Shown: positions 16,371-25,100 of the stretch, piece after piece
How positions within the stretch are numbered: the first letter of the stretch is position 1
How the letters are laid out: every line of letters begins with the position of its first letter
Assembly: GCA_016235545.1 (NCBI GenBank)
Contig: JACRKB010000027.1
Location: 1-34,219, forward strand
DNA from: Verrucomicrobiota bacterium
Lineage (GTDB): Bacteria; Verrucomicrobiota; Verrucomicrobiia; Limisphaerales; SXTU01
Length of the DNA stretch: 34,219 bases
Reading direction: 5' to 3'
Position numbers and translations under genes: made by a program
The notes under the pieces: generated by a model
The model's database searches: none
What the model saw: only the letters and a program-made list of their open reading frames with translations
Told to the model about the DNA's origin: nothing

Positions 16371-16396
16371 AAAAAAAGCGCGTCTCGCGACGCGCT
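16371..16396 (-). terminator. Rho-independent terminator of the DUF1080 gene
   Basis: Read on the minus strand, a perfect 8-bp stem (AGCGCGTC / GACGCGCT) with a GCGA tetraloop is followed by a run of T residues. It begins about 25 bp after the DUF1080 stop codon. This is the clearest terminator in the window. Confidence 0.88.
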
Positions 16397-16420
16397 CTCG
16401 AAGCGTCTGCGGGCCGGGAA

Positions 16421-17146
16421 CTACTTCAGCTCCTTGATGCGGAGATTCTTGAACTGAACGGTCATCGGCGGGCCAACGTGGATTTGGAGGGCGAGGACGC
16501 CTTCCTTGGCCGCCTTCGCGCCGCCCTCGTCGGTCACGTCCACGGTCTGCATGCCGTTGATGAAGTGCTGGAGGTGGTTGCCCTTGGCGATGACCACATA
16601 ATCGTTCCAATCCTCGTGCTTGATCTTGGCCTGGATGTCCTCGGTCTTGCCGACTGAGCCGGTTACCTCGACCTTGGCCTTGCCTTCCGCATCCTGCACG
16701 ACGGTCTTCTCACCGCGCTTGGCGAGGATGCCGCGCATCTTCTCCTCGTAGAGGATGCCACTGTAAGTCTTGCCCGCCTCGAAGTCCGCCTGGTAGCCCC
16801 CGACAATGGGACCCCACTCGCCCTGCGACAGCACCTTGCTGCGATACTGGATGCCGGAGTTGCCGTTGACGATGCGGTAGCTCAGGCGCAGCTCAAAATC
16901 CTTCGTGTTGAGATCCTTGTTCACGAGGAATGTGTTGTGAGTGATAGCGCCCTTCTTGGGATCCTTCTCGCTGGGCGGGGTGATGCCAGTGATCGCGCCA
17001 TCCTTCACGGACCAGAGCTTGGGGTTACCCTCCCAGCCGGTGAGGTCCTTGCCGTTGAAGATGGGCTTGAAGCCAGCCTCATCGGCGGCAAGTGCGGAGA
17101 GTGAAAGCAGCGCGCCGGTGGCGAGCGTGAACAGGGCAAGTTTCAT
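16421..17146 (-). CDS. DUF1080 (3-keto-disaccharide hydrolase) family exported protein
   Basis: A 241-aa single-domain DUF1080 protein with a concanavalin-like fold. Members act on 3-keto-glycosides or related sugars and are greatly expanded in PVC bacteria. The N-terminus MKLALFTLATGALLSLSALAA is a Sec signal peptide, probably cleaved after SALAA. Family motifs: FKPIFNGKDLTGWEGN, WSVKDGAITG, FELRLSYRI, NSGIQYRSK, GGYQADFEAG, W-NDYVVIAKGNHLQHFINGMQTVDVTDEG and ALQIHVGPPMTVQFKNLRIKEL. It stands alone, divergent from the PpiD-like gene, with its own terminator. The exact substrate cannot be told. Confidence 0.94.
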   Translation of the reverse strand: MKLALFTLATGALLSLSALAADEAGFKPIFNGKDLTGWEGNPKLWSVKDGAITGITPPSEKDPKKGAITHNTFLVNKDLNTKDFELRLSYRIVNGNSGIQYRSKVLSQGEWGPIVGGYQADFEAGKTYSGILYEEKMRGILAKRGEKTVVQDAEGKAKVEVTGSVGKTEDIQAKIKHEDWNDYVVIAKGNHLQHFINGMQTVDVTDEGGAKAAKEGVLALQIHVGPPMTVQFKNLRIKELK

Positions 17147-17321
17147 AATGTGAGCGGTGATTGCGATGATTCGTTTGCGGCGCGAATTCAGCGGACACGG
17201 GACACGGCTGTCAACGGTGAACCGGGGGGATAGCGCCCAACGGTCTCATGCGACCGCTTTAGAGTTTGACCCGCCTGCAAACGCGCGGCTACGTTTCCGC
17301 CCTGATTTTTTCGGCCCGATT

Positions 17322-19010
17322 ATGATTGGAACGTTACGCAGGCACTCGCAATGGCTCTGGGGCATCATCATCACGGTGGTGATCATCACCTTCGTCGTTT
17401 TCTTCAGCCCCAACGTCGGCCCAGGCCAGGGTCGGGGAGAGGCGGACTACGGCACGCTCTACGGCCAGCCCATCAAGCGGGACGATCTGGCCCAGGCCTA
17501 CTCTGACGCCAAGCTCTTCTTCTTCCTGAACACCGGCCAATGGCCCACGCCCGAGCAGGCGATGATGTATCGCTACAACCTCGATGTGGAGGCCAGGCAA
17601 CGGCTCCTCATCAGCCACCATGTCCGCCTCGAAGGCATCGAGGTGGGAAAGGACGCCGTGGTCCAAAACATCAAGGACACTTTCAGCAACCCGGAGACCG
17701 GCGTCTTCAACCTCCAGCAATATGACGGCTTCACCAAGCAGCGGTTGCCGGCAGGCGGCGTGACCGAGGCGGGCTTTGAGCGGTATTTGAAAAACGAGCT
17801 GGGCCGCCAGCAACTCGCGCGCAAGGTTGGCCTCTCCGGCAAGCTCATCTCCACCCGTGCCGCCGATGGGTTTTTTCGGCGCGAGAACGAGCAGGCGCTC
17901 ACCGAGTTCGTCTTCCTCGCCAGCTCGAACAACCTCGCCAAGGTGAAGCTAGACGACGCCACCCTGCGCGCCTACCACACGAACAACCTCACCAGCTACC
18001 GCATCCCCGAGCGCGCCCGGGTCCACTACGTTTATCTCCCCTACACAAACCACAACGCCGAGGCGGAAAAGGAGCTGGCCGCAAACACCAACCTCACCTC
18101 CATCATGGAGGCGTATTACACGACCAACATCTTCCGCTACAAGGACACCAACGGCACGGCCCTGACATTCGCGCAGGCCAGGCCGAAGATTCACGCCGAG
18201 TTTCGGGACGAGTTCGCCACCCGCATTGGCCAGCAGAAGGCCGGCGAGTTCGCCAACGAGCTGTTCAAGCAGGATAACAAGTCCAGCAGCCTGCTCACGC
18301 TCGCCGCGAAGAAGGGCCTGGCTGTGAAGGTCACGGAGCCCTTCACCGAGTTCGAGGGGCCCAAGCTCACCAACGCGCCGGGCAACTTCGGCCGCACCGC
18401 CTTCCAGCTCACTGCGGACGAGGCGCTCGGCCAGATGCTGCCGGGCACCGACGGCGTGTATTTCATCGCGTTCAAGGAACGCCTCAAACCCGAAGACCCG
18501 CCCTTCGTGCAGGTGCGCGCCAAGGTCACCGAGGAATACCAGCGCTCGCAGGCCACCGAGCTCACACTCACCGAGGGCACCAAACTCGTGCAGGCAGCCA
18601 ACGACGCGCTCGCCAAGGGCAAATCCTTCAAGGACGCCGCCAAGGAACTCGGCCACATCGCGCTCGAGGTGCCGCCCTTCAGCCGCAACGCGAGAGAGAT
18701 TGAAATCGTCACCAGCCGCGGCGTGGGCGTGGAGGAATTCCGCGATCAGGCCTTCGCACTCGGCGCGGGCAAGGTCAGCAGCTTCCGGCAGATCAACGGC
18801 GGCGGCTTCATAGTTCATGTCCGGAGCTTCCAGGCGGCCACCGAGGATCTCGTGAAGGCCGAGCTGCCCAAGTTCACCGACTCCCTTCGCGAAAACCGGG
18901 CCAACTACGCCTACCGCGAATGGCTGGGCCGCGAGGTCGAGCGCTCCGGCGTGATGGCTGCGCTCCAGCCTGAGACCAAGAAGGGCACCGGCGCTGGCTC
19001 CGGCGAGTAG
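17322..19010 (+). CDS. SurA/PpiD-like membrane-anchored periplasmic chaperone
   Basis: A 562-aa protein with one N-terminal membrane anchor (about 10-30, WLWGIIITVVIITFVVFFS) and a long periplasmic part. This layout is like PpiD, which helps outer-membrane and secreted proteins fold. A SurA-N-like helical region follows (YGTLYGQPIKRDDLAQAY; a segment near VEARQRLLISHHVRLEGIEVGKDAVVQNI), then a long region that may contain a degenerate parvulin-like domain (about 370-530; EFRDQAFALGAGKVSSFRQINGGGFIVHV). The start is the ATG at 17322 (MIGTLRRHSQ); the open frame back to 17157 would put uncharged leader sequence ahead of the anchor and is unlikely. The RluA-like gene follows 2 bp after its stop, so they are probably co-transcribed. 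Catalytic activity is doubtful. Confidence 0.82.
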   Translation: MIGTLRRHSQWLWGIIITVVIITFVVFFSPNVGPGQGRGEADYGTLYGQPIKRDDLAQAYSDAKLFFFLNTGQWPTPEQAMMYRYNLDVEARQRLLISHHVRLEGIEVGKDAVVQNIKDTFSNPETGVFNLQQYDGFTKQRLPAGGVTEAGFERYLKNELGRQQLARKVGLSGKLISTRAADGFFRRENEQALTEFVFLASSNNLAKVKLDDATLRAYHTNNLTSYRIPERARVHYVYLPYTNHNAEAEKELAANTNLTSIMEAYYTTNIFRYKDTNGTALTFAQARPKIHAEFRDEFATRIGQQKAGEFANELFKQDNKSSSLLTLAAKKGLAVKVTEPFTEFEGPKLTNAPGNFGRTAFQLTADEALGQMLPGTDGVYFIAFKERLKPEDPPFVQVRAKVTEEYQRSQATELTLTEGTKLVQAANDALAKGKSFKDAAKELGHIALEVPPFSRNAREIEIVTSRGVGVEEFRDQAFALGAGKVSSFRQINGGGFIVHVRSFQAATEDLVKAELPKFTDSLRENRANYAYREWLGREVERSGVMAALQPETKKGTGAGSGE

Positions 19011-19012
19011 CC

Positions 19013-19819
19013 ATGCCCGTGGGCACAGTCATCAAGCTCGCCAGCCCCGCCACACAGGAGCATTGGGACATTTCCATCGTCCACGAGGACGAACACCTGC
19101 TGGCCGTGGAAAAGCCAGCGCGTCTTGCCATCTCGCCAGACCAGCTCGATCCGCAGCGCCCCAGCCTCATGCGCCTGCTCCACGACGGCATCGCACAAGG
19201 CGCGACATGGGCGAAGCAGCGCGGCCTCGCCTACCTGTCCAACGCCCACCGGCTCGACTTCGAGGCCACCGGCGTGCTGTTGCTGGCAAAGACAAAGCCC
19301 GCACTGGTGGCGCTGGCCAACGAGTTCGGGGCGAACCGCCAGGTGATCAACTACGTGGCCCTCACGCGCGGGATGCCCCCGCAGCCGGAGTTCACCGTGG
19401 ACGCCAAGATCGGCCCTCAGACCAGGCAGCTCGGGCTGATGCGCATTGACATTCAGGGCGGCAAAAAGTCAACGACCCAGTTCAAGGTGATCGAGCAGTT
19501 CCGTGGCTTCACCCTGCTCCATTGCCACCCGCTTACAGACCGCGCGCACCAGATTCGCGTCCACCTCCGCTCCGTCGGCCTGCACACCGTCGGCGACGTG
19601 GACTACGCAGGCAGCCCGCTCTTCCTCTCGCAGCTCAAGTCCAGCTACCAGGCAAAGTGGAGCGAGCCCGAGCGCCCGCTGATGGGCCGCGCCGCGCTCC
19701 ACGCCGAGCTCCTGGAGATAAAGCACCCGGCCACTGGTGAACCCGTCGTCATCAAGGCCGAATGGCCGAAAGACCTGCGCGTGACTTTGAAGTATCTGCG
19801 GATGTTCAGCGGGCTTTGA
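19013..19819 (+). CDS. RluA-family RNA pseudouridine synthase
   Basis: A 268-aa pseudouridine synthase, expected to convert a uridine in rRNA or tRNA to pseudouridine. The catalytic motif HRLDFEATGVLLLAK carries Asp82. A strand VHEDEHLLAVEKPARLAI precedes it, and HCHPLTDRAHQIRVHLRSVGLHTVGDVDYAG, the typical C-terminal substrate-binding part, follows. There is no N-terminal S4 domain, so it resembles the short RluA/TruC-like members. ATG 19013 lies 2 bp after the stop of the PpiD-like gene. The target site cannot be predicted. Confidence 0.93.
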   Translation: MPVGTVIKLASPATQEHWDISIVHEDEHLLAVEKPARLAISPDQLDPQRPSLMRLLHDGIAQGATWAKQRGLAYLSNAHRLDFEATGVLLLAKTKPALVALANEFGANRQVINYVALTRGMPPQPEFTVDAKIGPQTRQLGLMRIDIQGGKKSTTQFKVIEQFRGFTLLHCHPLTDRAHQIRVHLRSVGLHTVGDVDYAGSPLFLSQLKSSYQAKWSEPERPLMGRAALHAELLEIKHPATGEPVVIKAEWPKDLRVTLKYLRMFSGL

Positions 19820-20163
19820 CTTTCGGCAAGCCGCCGGACGCGCTCCGGAAATCAAGTCACCCTCGCGCTGCAAGCGTGTCAGTGGGCGCAAATCAGAATT
19901 TGAGAGCCTCTCATTAGCACCCGGCTTCAGCCGGGTGTTGGTGCAGGAGCACGATGCCCAGCCATTTCAACGGCTTTTGCAAACCGCATCGCCAGCCATC
20001 TGGGGCAAACCGTTGAAACGGTTTGCCATCGCGCCACCCGCTTTCACCCGGCTGAAGCCAGGTGCTAATCGGATTTTGCATTGCGTTAAATAGCTGATTC
20101 GCGCTACGGCGCAGGCGCGCAATTTCCGTTTGAACTTCCGCTGCTCCATCGCATCATCAGCCC
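19820..20163. other. Gene-free interval of about 345 bp with a nested palindrome
   Basis: Between the pseudouridine synthase and tyrA. A nested inverted repeat fills 19914-20068. The remaining stretches (19820-19910, 20070-20163) show no gene, no clear promoter and no clear terminator. Confidence 0.65.
19914..20068. repeat. Nested palindromic element with 24-bp arms
   Basis: Arms 19914-19937 and 20045-20068 match as reverse complements with one mismatch. Each holds the small hairpin CCGGCTTCAGCCGG or its variant. A second inverted pair (about GCCATTTCAACGG near 19961 and CCGTTGAAACGG near 20010) lies within. The build is the same as at 1095-1330. Confidence 0.88.
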
Positions 20164-21042
20164 GTGCTTTTCCCTAAAGTCACCCTCGTGGGCGTCGGCC
20201 TGCTGGGCGGATCGCTCGGGCTGGCGCTGAAGGCGCGCAAGCTCGCCGCACACGTCGAGGGCCACGTGCGCCGCGCCGCCAGCGTCACCGAGTGCGAGCG
20301 GCTCGGCGTGGTGGACCACGCCACGACCGACCTCCTCAGTGCGGTGCAGGACGCGGACCTCATCGTCTTTTGCACGCCGCTTGCGCGGATGCGCACGCTG
20401 GCGGAGCAATGCGCAACCGCACTCAAACCCGGCGCGGTCGTCACCGACGTGGGCAGCGTGAAGGGCGCCGTGGTCACGGAGCTGGAACCCATCTTCGCCA
20501 AGGCGGGCGCGCAGTTCATCGGCAGCCACCCGATGGCGGGCGGGGAAAAGACCGGCCCGGCATCGGCGCGCGCGGACCTCTTCGAGCACGCCGTCTGCAT
20601 CGTCACGCCCGGCACGAAGTCGCCGGCCTCGCTCGTGAAGCAGATGGAAGATTTCTGGTCGGCCGTCGGCGGCAGGCCGCTGCGCCTCACGCCAGACCAG
20701 CACGACAGTTTGGTCGCGCGGTCCAGCCACCTGCCGCACGTCGTCGCCGCCGAGCTGGCGAACTACATCCTCAGCCCCGCGCATCCGAAGGAGCAGCCCG
20801 CGCTGTGCGCCGCCGGCTTCCGCGACACCACGCGCATCGCCGCTGGCTCGCCGGAGATGTGGCGGGACATCGCCCTCGCGAACCGCAAGCACCTTGCCCG
20901 CGCGCTGGGAGTGTTCATCGAGGACTTGCAGGAATTTCAGCTCGCGCTCGAACGCGGCGACTCGAAGGCCATGGACGAATTCTTCGAGACGGCCAAACAC
21001 CGTCGCGACCAGTGGATCGGGAATGGTCGCTCGCCGGAATAA
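20164..21042 (+). CDS. tyrA: Prephenate (or arogenate) dehydrogenase
   Basis: A tyrosine-biosynthesis enzyme oxidising prephenate to 4-hydroxyphenylpyruvate (or arogenate to tyrosine) with NAD(P). The 292-aa protein opens with a Rossmann motif VGVGLLGGSLGLALKAR, then VFCTPLARM, VVTDVGSVKG, and the catalytic-region motif FIGSHPMAGGEKTGPASA, with His in HPM as the conserved residue. It ends in a helical dimer domain (DQHDSLVARSSHLPHVVAAELANYI, FRDTTRIAAGSPEMW). No ACT domain follows, so feedback control by an attached domain is not expected. The start is GTG 20164, with no visible Shine-Dalgarno. The mutase partner is not in the window. Confidence 0.93.
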   Translation: MLFPKVTLVGVGLLGGSLGLALKARKLAAHVEGHVRRAASVTECERLGVVDHATTDLLSAVQDADLIVFCTPLARMRTLAEQCATALKPGAVVTDVGSVKGAVVTELEPIFAKAGAQFIGSHPMAGGEKTGPASARADLFEHAVCIVTPGTKSPASLVKQMEDFWSAVGGRPLRLTPDQHDSLVARSSHLPHVVAAELANYILSPAHPKEQPALCAAGFRDTTRIAAGSPEMWRDIALANRKHLARALGVFIEDLQEFQLALERGDSKAMDEFFETAKHRRDQWIGNGRSPE

Positions 21043-21045
21043 CCC

Positions 21046-21105
21046 GTGCCAAGAAAGAGCGCAGAGAGCGCAGAAGAGCTTTCAACCTTCAACCTTCATC
21101 TTTCC
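21046..21105. repeat. A-rich and TTCAACC repeats ahead of the amidohydrolase
   Basis: AGAAAGAGCGCAGAGAGCGCAGAAG is followed by TTTCAACCTTCAACCTTCAT, combining the CGCAAAG-like and GTTGAAG-like repeat types. The downstream reading frame is open through it, but it is not a plausible N-terminus. Confidence 0.5.
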
Positions 21106-22035
21106 ATGCTGACCACCCGCCGCCAGTTCCTCGCTGCCACCACCTCCCTCGCCGCCACTCCCTTGCTGGCCGCAGACAAGCCCGCCCCGCTCGTCATCAT
21201 TGACACCCACACGCACTTCTACGATCCCACGCGCCCAGGCGGCGTCCCGTGGCCTGCCAAGGGCGACGCCCTCCTCCATCGCCGCACCCTCCCAGCCGAC
21301 TACCGCGCGCTGCCCGCGCCGCTGCCAGTCACAGGCACCGTCGTCGTAGAGGCCAGCCCGCTGGTCGAGGACAACCAGTGGATTCTCAACCTCGCGGCGG
21401 AGGACAAGTTCATCCTCGGCTTTGTGGGCAACTTGAAACCCGGCGAAGACGCCTTCGCCGGAAACTTAAAGCGCTTCGCCGCAAACCCGACCTATCGCGG
21501 CATTCGTGTCAACGAGGGCGCCCTGCGCACCGGCTTGGGCAATGCCGCCTTCCTCGCGGACATCAAGCGCCTCGCCGACGCCGACCTCGAACTCGATGTG
21601 AACGGCGGGCCGACGCTGCTGCCCGAAGTCGCGCGGCTGGCGAAGGAACTGCCCGGCCTGCGCATCGTGATCAACCACCTCGCCAACACGCGCATTGATG
21701 GAAGGAACATCTCCCCGACGTGGCGCGCGGACATCGAGGCCGCCGCGAAGTTTCCGCGCGTCTTCCTGAAAGTCTCCGCGCTCGTCGAGGGCACCGGCAA
21801 GAACGACGGCTCCGCCCCGCGCGACGTTGAGTATTACCGCCCGTGGCTGGACGTCGCATGGAACGCCTTCGGCCCCGACCGGCTCATCTACGGCAGCAAC
21901 TGGCCGGTGAGCGCGCGCTTCGCCCCGCTCGCCACCGTGCAAGGCATTGTCCACGACTACTTCGCCGCGCGCGGCCGCGATGCGCTGGAGAAGTTCTTCG
22001 CGAGGAACGCCCAGGTAGCCTACCGCTGGAGATAG
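21106..22035 (+). CDS. Tat-exported amidohydrolase-2 family protein
   Basis: A 309-aa TIM-barrel metal hydrolase of the amidohydrolase-2 family, near L-fuconolactonase or 2-pyrone-4,6-dicarboxylate lactonase types that open lactones. The N-terminus LTTRRQFLAATTSLAATPLLAA is a twin-arginine signal. It continues with IIDTHTHFYDP, whose H35-x-H37 would bind metal, then YRGIRVNEG, IVINHLANTRID and PDRLIYGSNWPVSARFA, with the Asp/His motifs expected for the barrel end. ATG 21106 is chosen because upstream codons lie in repeat DNA. It may act on sugar lactones in the periplasm, which fits the sugar-related genes around it, but the substrate is not known. Confidence 0.9.
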   Translation: MLTTRRQFLAATTSLAATPLLAADKPAPLVIIDTHTHFYDPTRPGGVPWPAKGDALLHRRTLPADYRALPAPLPVTGTVVVEASPLVEDNQWILNLAAEDKFILGFVGNLKPGEDAFAGNLKRFAANPTYRGIRVNEGALRTGLGNAAFLADIKRLADADLELDVNGGPTLLPEVARLAKELPGLRIVINHLANTRIDGRNISPTWRADIEAAAKFPRVFLKVSALVEGTGKNDGSAPRDVEYYRPWLDVAWNAFGPDRLIYGSNWPVSARFAPLATVQGIVHDYFAARGRDALEKFFARNAQVAYRWR

Positions 22036-22147
22036 GCAGGCAGCCGCCCTTGCGCCGGCGCAGTTGCAGTCGCAGTCGCCGTCCCTTTGCTACCCGGACT
22101 CCAGACGGCTCCCGCCTCGCAATCCAATTCGCGGGGCCTGCCTCGAA

Positions 22148-25100
22148 CTACTTCTTCACCCACTCAATCGCGTTCACCAGCAGCGTCTTGAACTCCGTCA
22201 GGTCGTGGGCGCGGGCGTCGTGGCCGAGGGTGATGCCGGCGATGCGGGCTTTCGGATGCTTCACCACGAAGACTTGCGGGTAAGTGCCGGGCTTCAGCGT
22301 CGAGGTCGCGGTGGCGAGGACTTCGATGGGCGTGCCGCTGGCGTCGGGCTGGAAGTAATAGAGTTCGTCGGTGATGCGGAAGCTGGCGGGGACGCCCTTC
22401 ATGATGGGATGCGCGGGATTCGTGGCCTTCACCTCGTATTCGCCGAGCTTGTCGTGGCCGCGCGAGCCGCCGCCAGCCAGCTCGCGGTTGTATTCCGGCC
22501 AGTCGGCGTAGTTATACCAGACGCCCGCGTGCAGCAGGACGACGCCCTTGCCCGCTGCGACGTGGTCGAAGAGGGCTTTGCGCGCGGCGGGCGTGGTGAA
22601 GGCCGGCGTGTTCACGCTGAGGACGAGCACATCCACGGTCTTCGCGTGGTCCACGAAGTCGAGCGGGCTTTCGGTGTAGTTCACGGAGAACTTCGCGGCC
22701 TTGAGCATCGCCACGTCCGCAAGGTTGAAGAAGCGGTGGAAGTCGTGGGAGCTGCCGCCGCCGATGAGCAGCACCTTGGTGCCCGCGCCCCACTCGATTT
22801 TCTCCGCACGCGGCGGGAGCGGGAGGGCCTTGCCATCGGCGGCTTTCTTGCCCTTCTTGCCGTCGCCCTTCGCGGCGGGCGTGGGCACCGGGGTGTTCGC
22901 GCCGGGCACGGCGTCGGCACTGAGGTCGGCGGTCACGGCGAGCGTGGTGGGCGCGACGACCTGCCCGGCGCTAGTGAACGTGAGTTTCTCGATGACGCCC
23001 TCGCCGGTGAGCTTGCGGCTGGCGAGGCGGACTTGCGCACCATTGCCCACGACGCCGCGCACGAGCTTGGAGTTCGGCACCTCGACTTCGCGGATGTAGT
23101 CGGCGATGTCCTCGCCGTTCTTGAACGTGAGTTCCTCCGTCTTCCCGCCCGCGTAGTGGACGGTGACTTTCAGGGAAGGCTCCTTGTCCTGCCCAAACGG
23201 AAAGGCCCAGCCGCCGATGTTGCCGAGCACGTGCAGTTGCTTCGCCGCGAAACCGACCTTCGCCTCGACGGTCTTCGGGAAAGTTCTTTGCGCGTAGGAA
23301 TTCGCCGGGCCGCCTTTGAGCACCATGATGTTCTTTGGCAGCTTCGCCGGGTCAACGACGTTGAACGGAACACCGTAGGCATTCACCGCGCCGGTCTTCG
23401 TCAGCGGCAACGCGCCCTGGTCCGGCTGCTGGCCGGCGTAAAGTCCGTCGCGTGTGCTGGCGGTGAAGGCAGTGCTGAGGTCAATGAAGCGGAAGCGCGT
23501 CTCGGAGCCGACGATGAACGCAAGAACATCGCGCAAGCCCTCCGCGCCGAGCGCCTCGAAGCCCTCGGGCATGAGCGAGCGGCCCGTGTTGCGGCGCGAC
23601 TTGATGTCGGCCTTCTTGATTTCCTTTTCGCCGGTCGCGTTCTTGAGGACGACCACGGCCTGGTTCTCGCGGACCACGATGCCGTCGGTCAGCTCGTCGT
23701 CCTTCGTCTCGATGCTGATGGCGACGTAGGCGATGTCCACTTCCTTGTTCGGGTCGAGAATCTGGCCGAGCAATTCCGCCGGGCCATGCGCGCCCATGCC
23801 GGTGAGGTTGGGGCCGACGTTGTTGCCGAGCTGGCCGAGCAGATGGCAGGTGGCGCAGTTCATCGTGAAAAGTTCCTTGCCCTTCGCGGCGTTGCCGGGC
23901 TTCTGCACCTCGGGCGTGAACTTCGCGATGAGCGCTTCCTTCTCCTTCGCTTCCGGTCCGCGCAATTTGTCCATTAGCGCGTTCGCGCGCTTCGAGACAT
24001 CGGGGTCGGGGTGCACGCGGAGCCGGTGGATGTTCGCCGGGCCGAGGACGGTCGGCGGAACCACGTCTGTCTCCAGCGCGGTGAGCAGGGCGGTGGCCCA
24101 GGTGGTGCGCTTGAGAAGCTGGTTCAGCGCGGCGGACTGCGCCTCGCCGGAGAGCTTCGGGAGCGCCTTCGCCAGCTCGGTGGCAAGCGCAGTGTCGGTC
24201 TGCTCTCCGACGGCCTCGACCACGCGCGTTTGCAACGCGGCGCTCGCACCGGACGCGAGCAGGTTGAAGATGCCGGCCTGCGCGGCGGGCACGGCAGCGC
24301 GGACGGTGAGGAGCGTGGCGGCGATTTCGGCGCGGGCGTCATCTGGCTGCGCCTTGTCGGCGAGCTTGGCCACGAGCGTCGCGCCGACGGACTTCACTTC
24401 GTTCGCCAGCGCGTTCGCATCCCAACGCACTGCGAGTGGCAGCGTGGCGGCGGCAACGCGGGCGTTCGGCGACGTGAGCAGCGCCTTCAACGCGGCAGAG
24501 AGCGGAGCGCTGGCGGCGGGATTGCCCTTCGACGCGGTGCCGAGGGCGTTGAGCATGGAAACCTTGAGTCCGTCGGCGGACGCAGGCCGCGCGGCGAGTG
24601 AGATGACGAGCTTGGCCGCACCATCGGGGCTGCCCGCGCCGAGGCGGTCCGTGAGCGCGGTGACGAGCGGCGTCAACTGCGCGAGGCTGCCGCTGCTGAA
24701 CGCGGCGTTGAGGAACAGCTCGGGGGCCTTGCCCGCGATGACCATGAACGCGGCCTTGGACCAGTTGTCGTCGAGCGACGGATACGCGGCCACCAGCGCG
24801 GCGGCGGTGGCGGAGTCTATATCCTGCGTGGCGAGGGCGTTCAGTGCTTCGAGGCGGACGCGGGCATTCGCGTCCTGCACGAGCTTGAGCGCGGTGGCTT
24901 TGCTGCTCGGCGCAGTCGCAGCGGCGGCGACGCGCACAGCGTTCTTGCGGATGGCAGCGTCCTTGTCGTTCGCAGCGACGGTGAGCGTGCCGGTATCGAG
25001 CTGGCCGCTGCGGCTCAACGCGTAGAGCGCGGCGACGCGAGCCTGCGGAGCTTTCTGCGAGGCGATGAGCTGCTTGAGCGCGGGCGCGGCGTCGGCCTTG

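Noticed and set aside
19967..20149. 60-aa minus-strand ORF between rluA-like and tyrA
   Set aside because: It lies inside the nested palindrome and shows no protein-like features.
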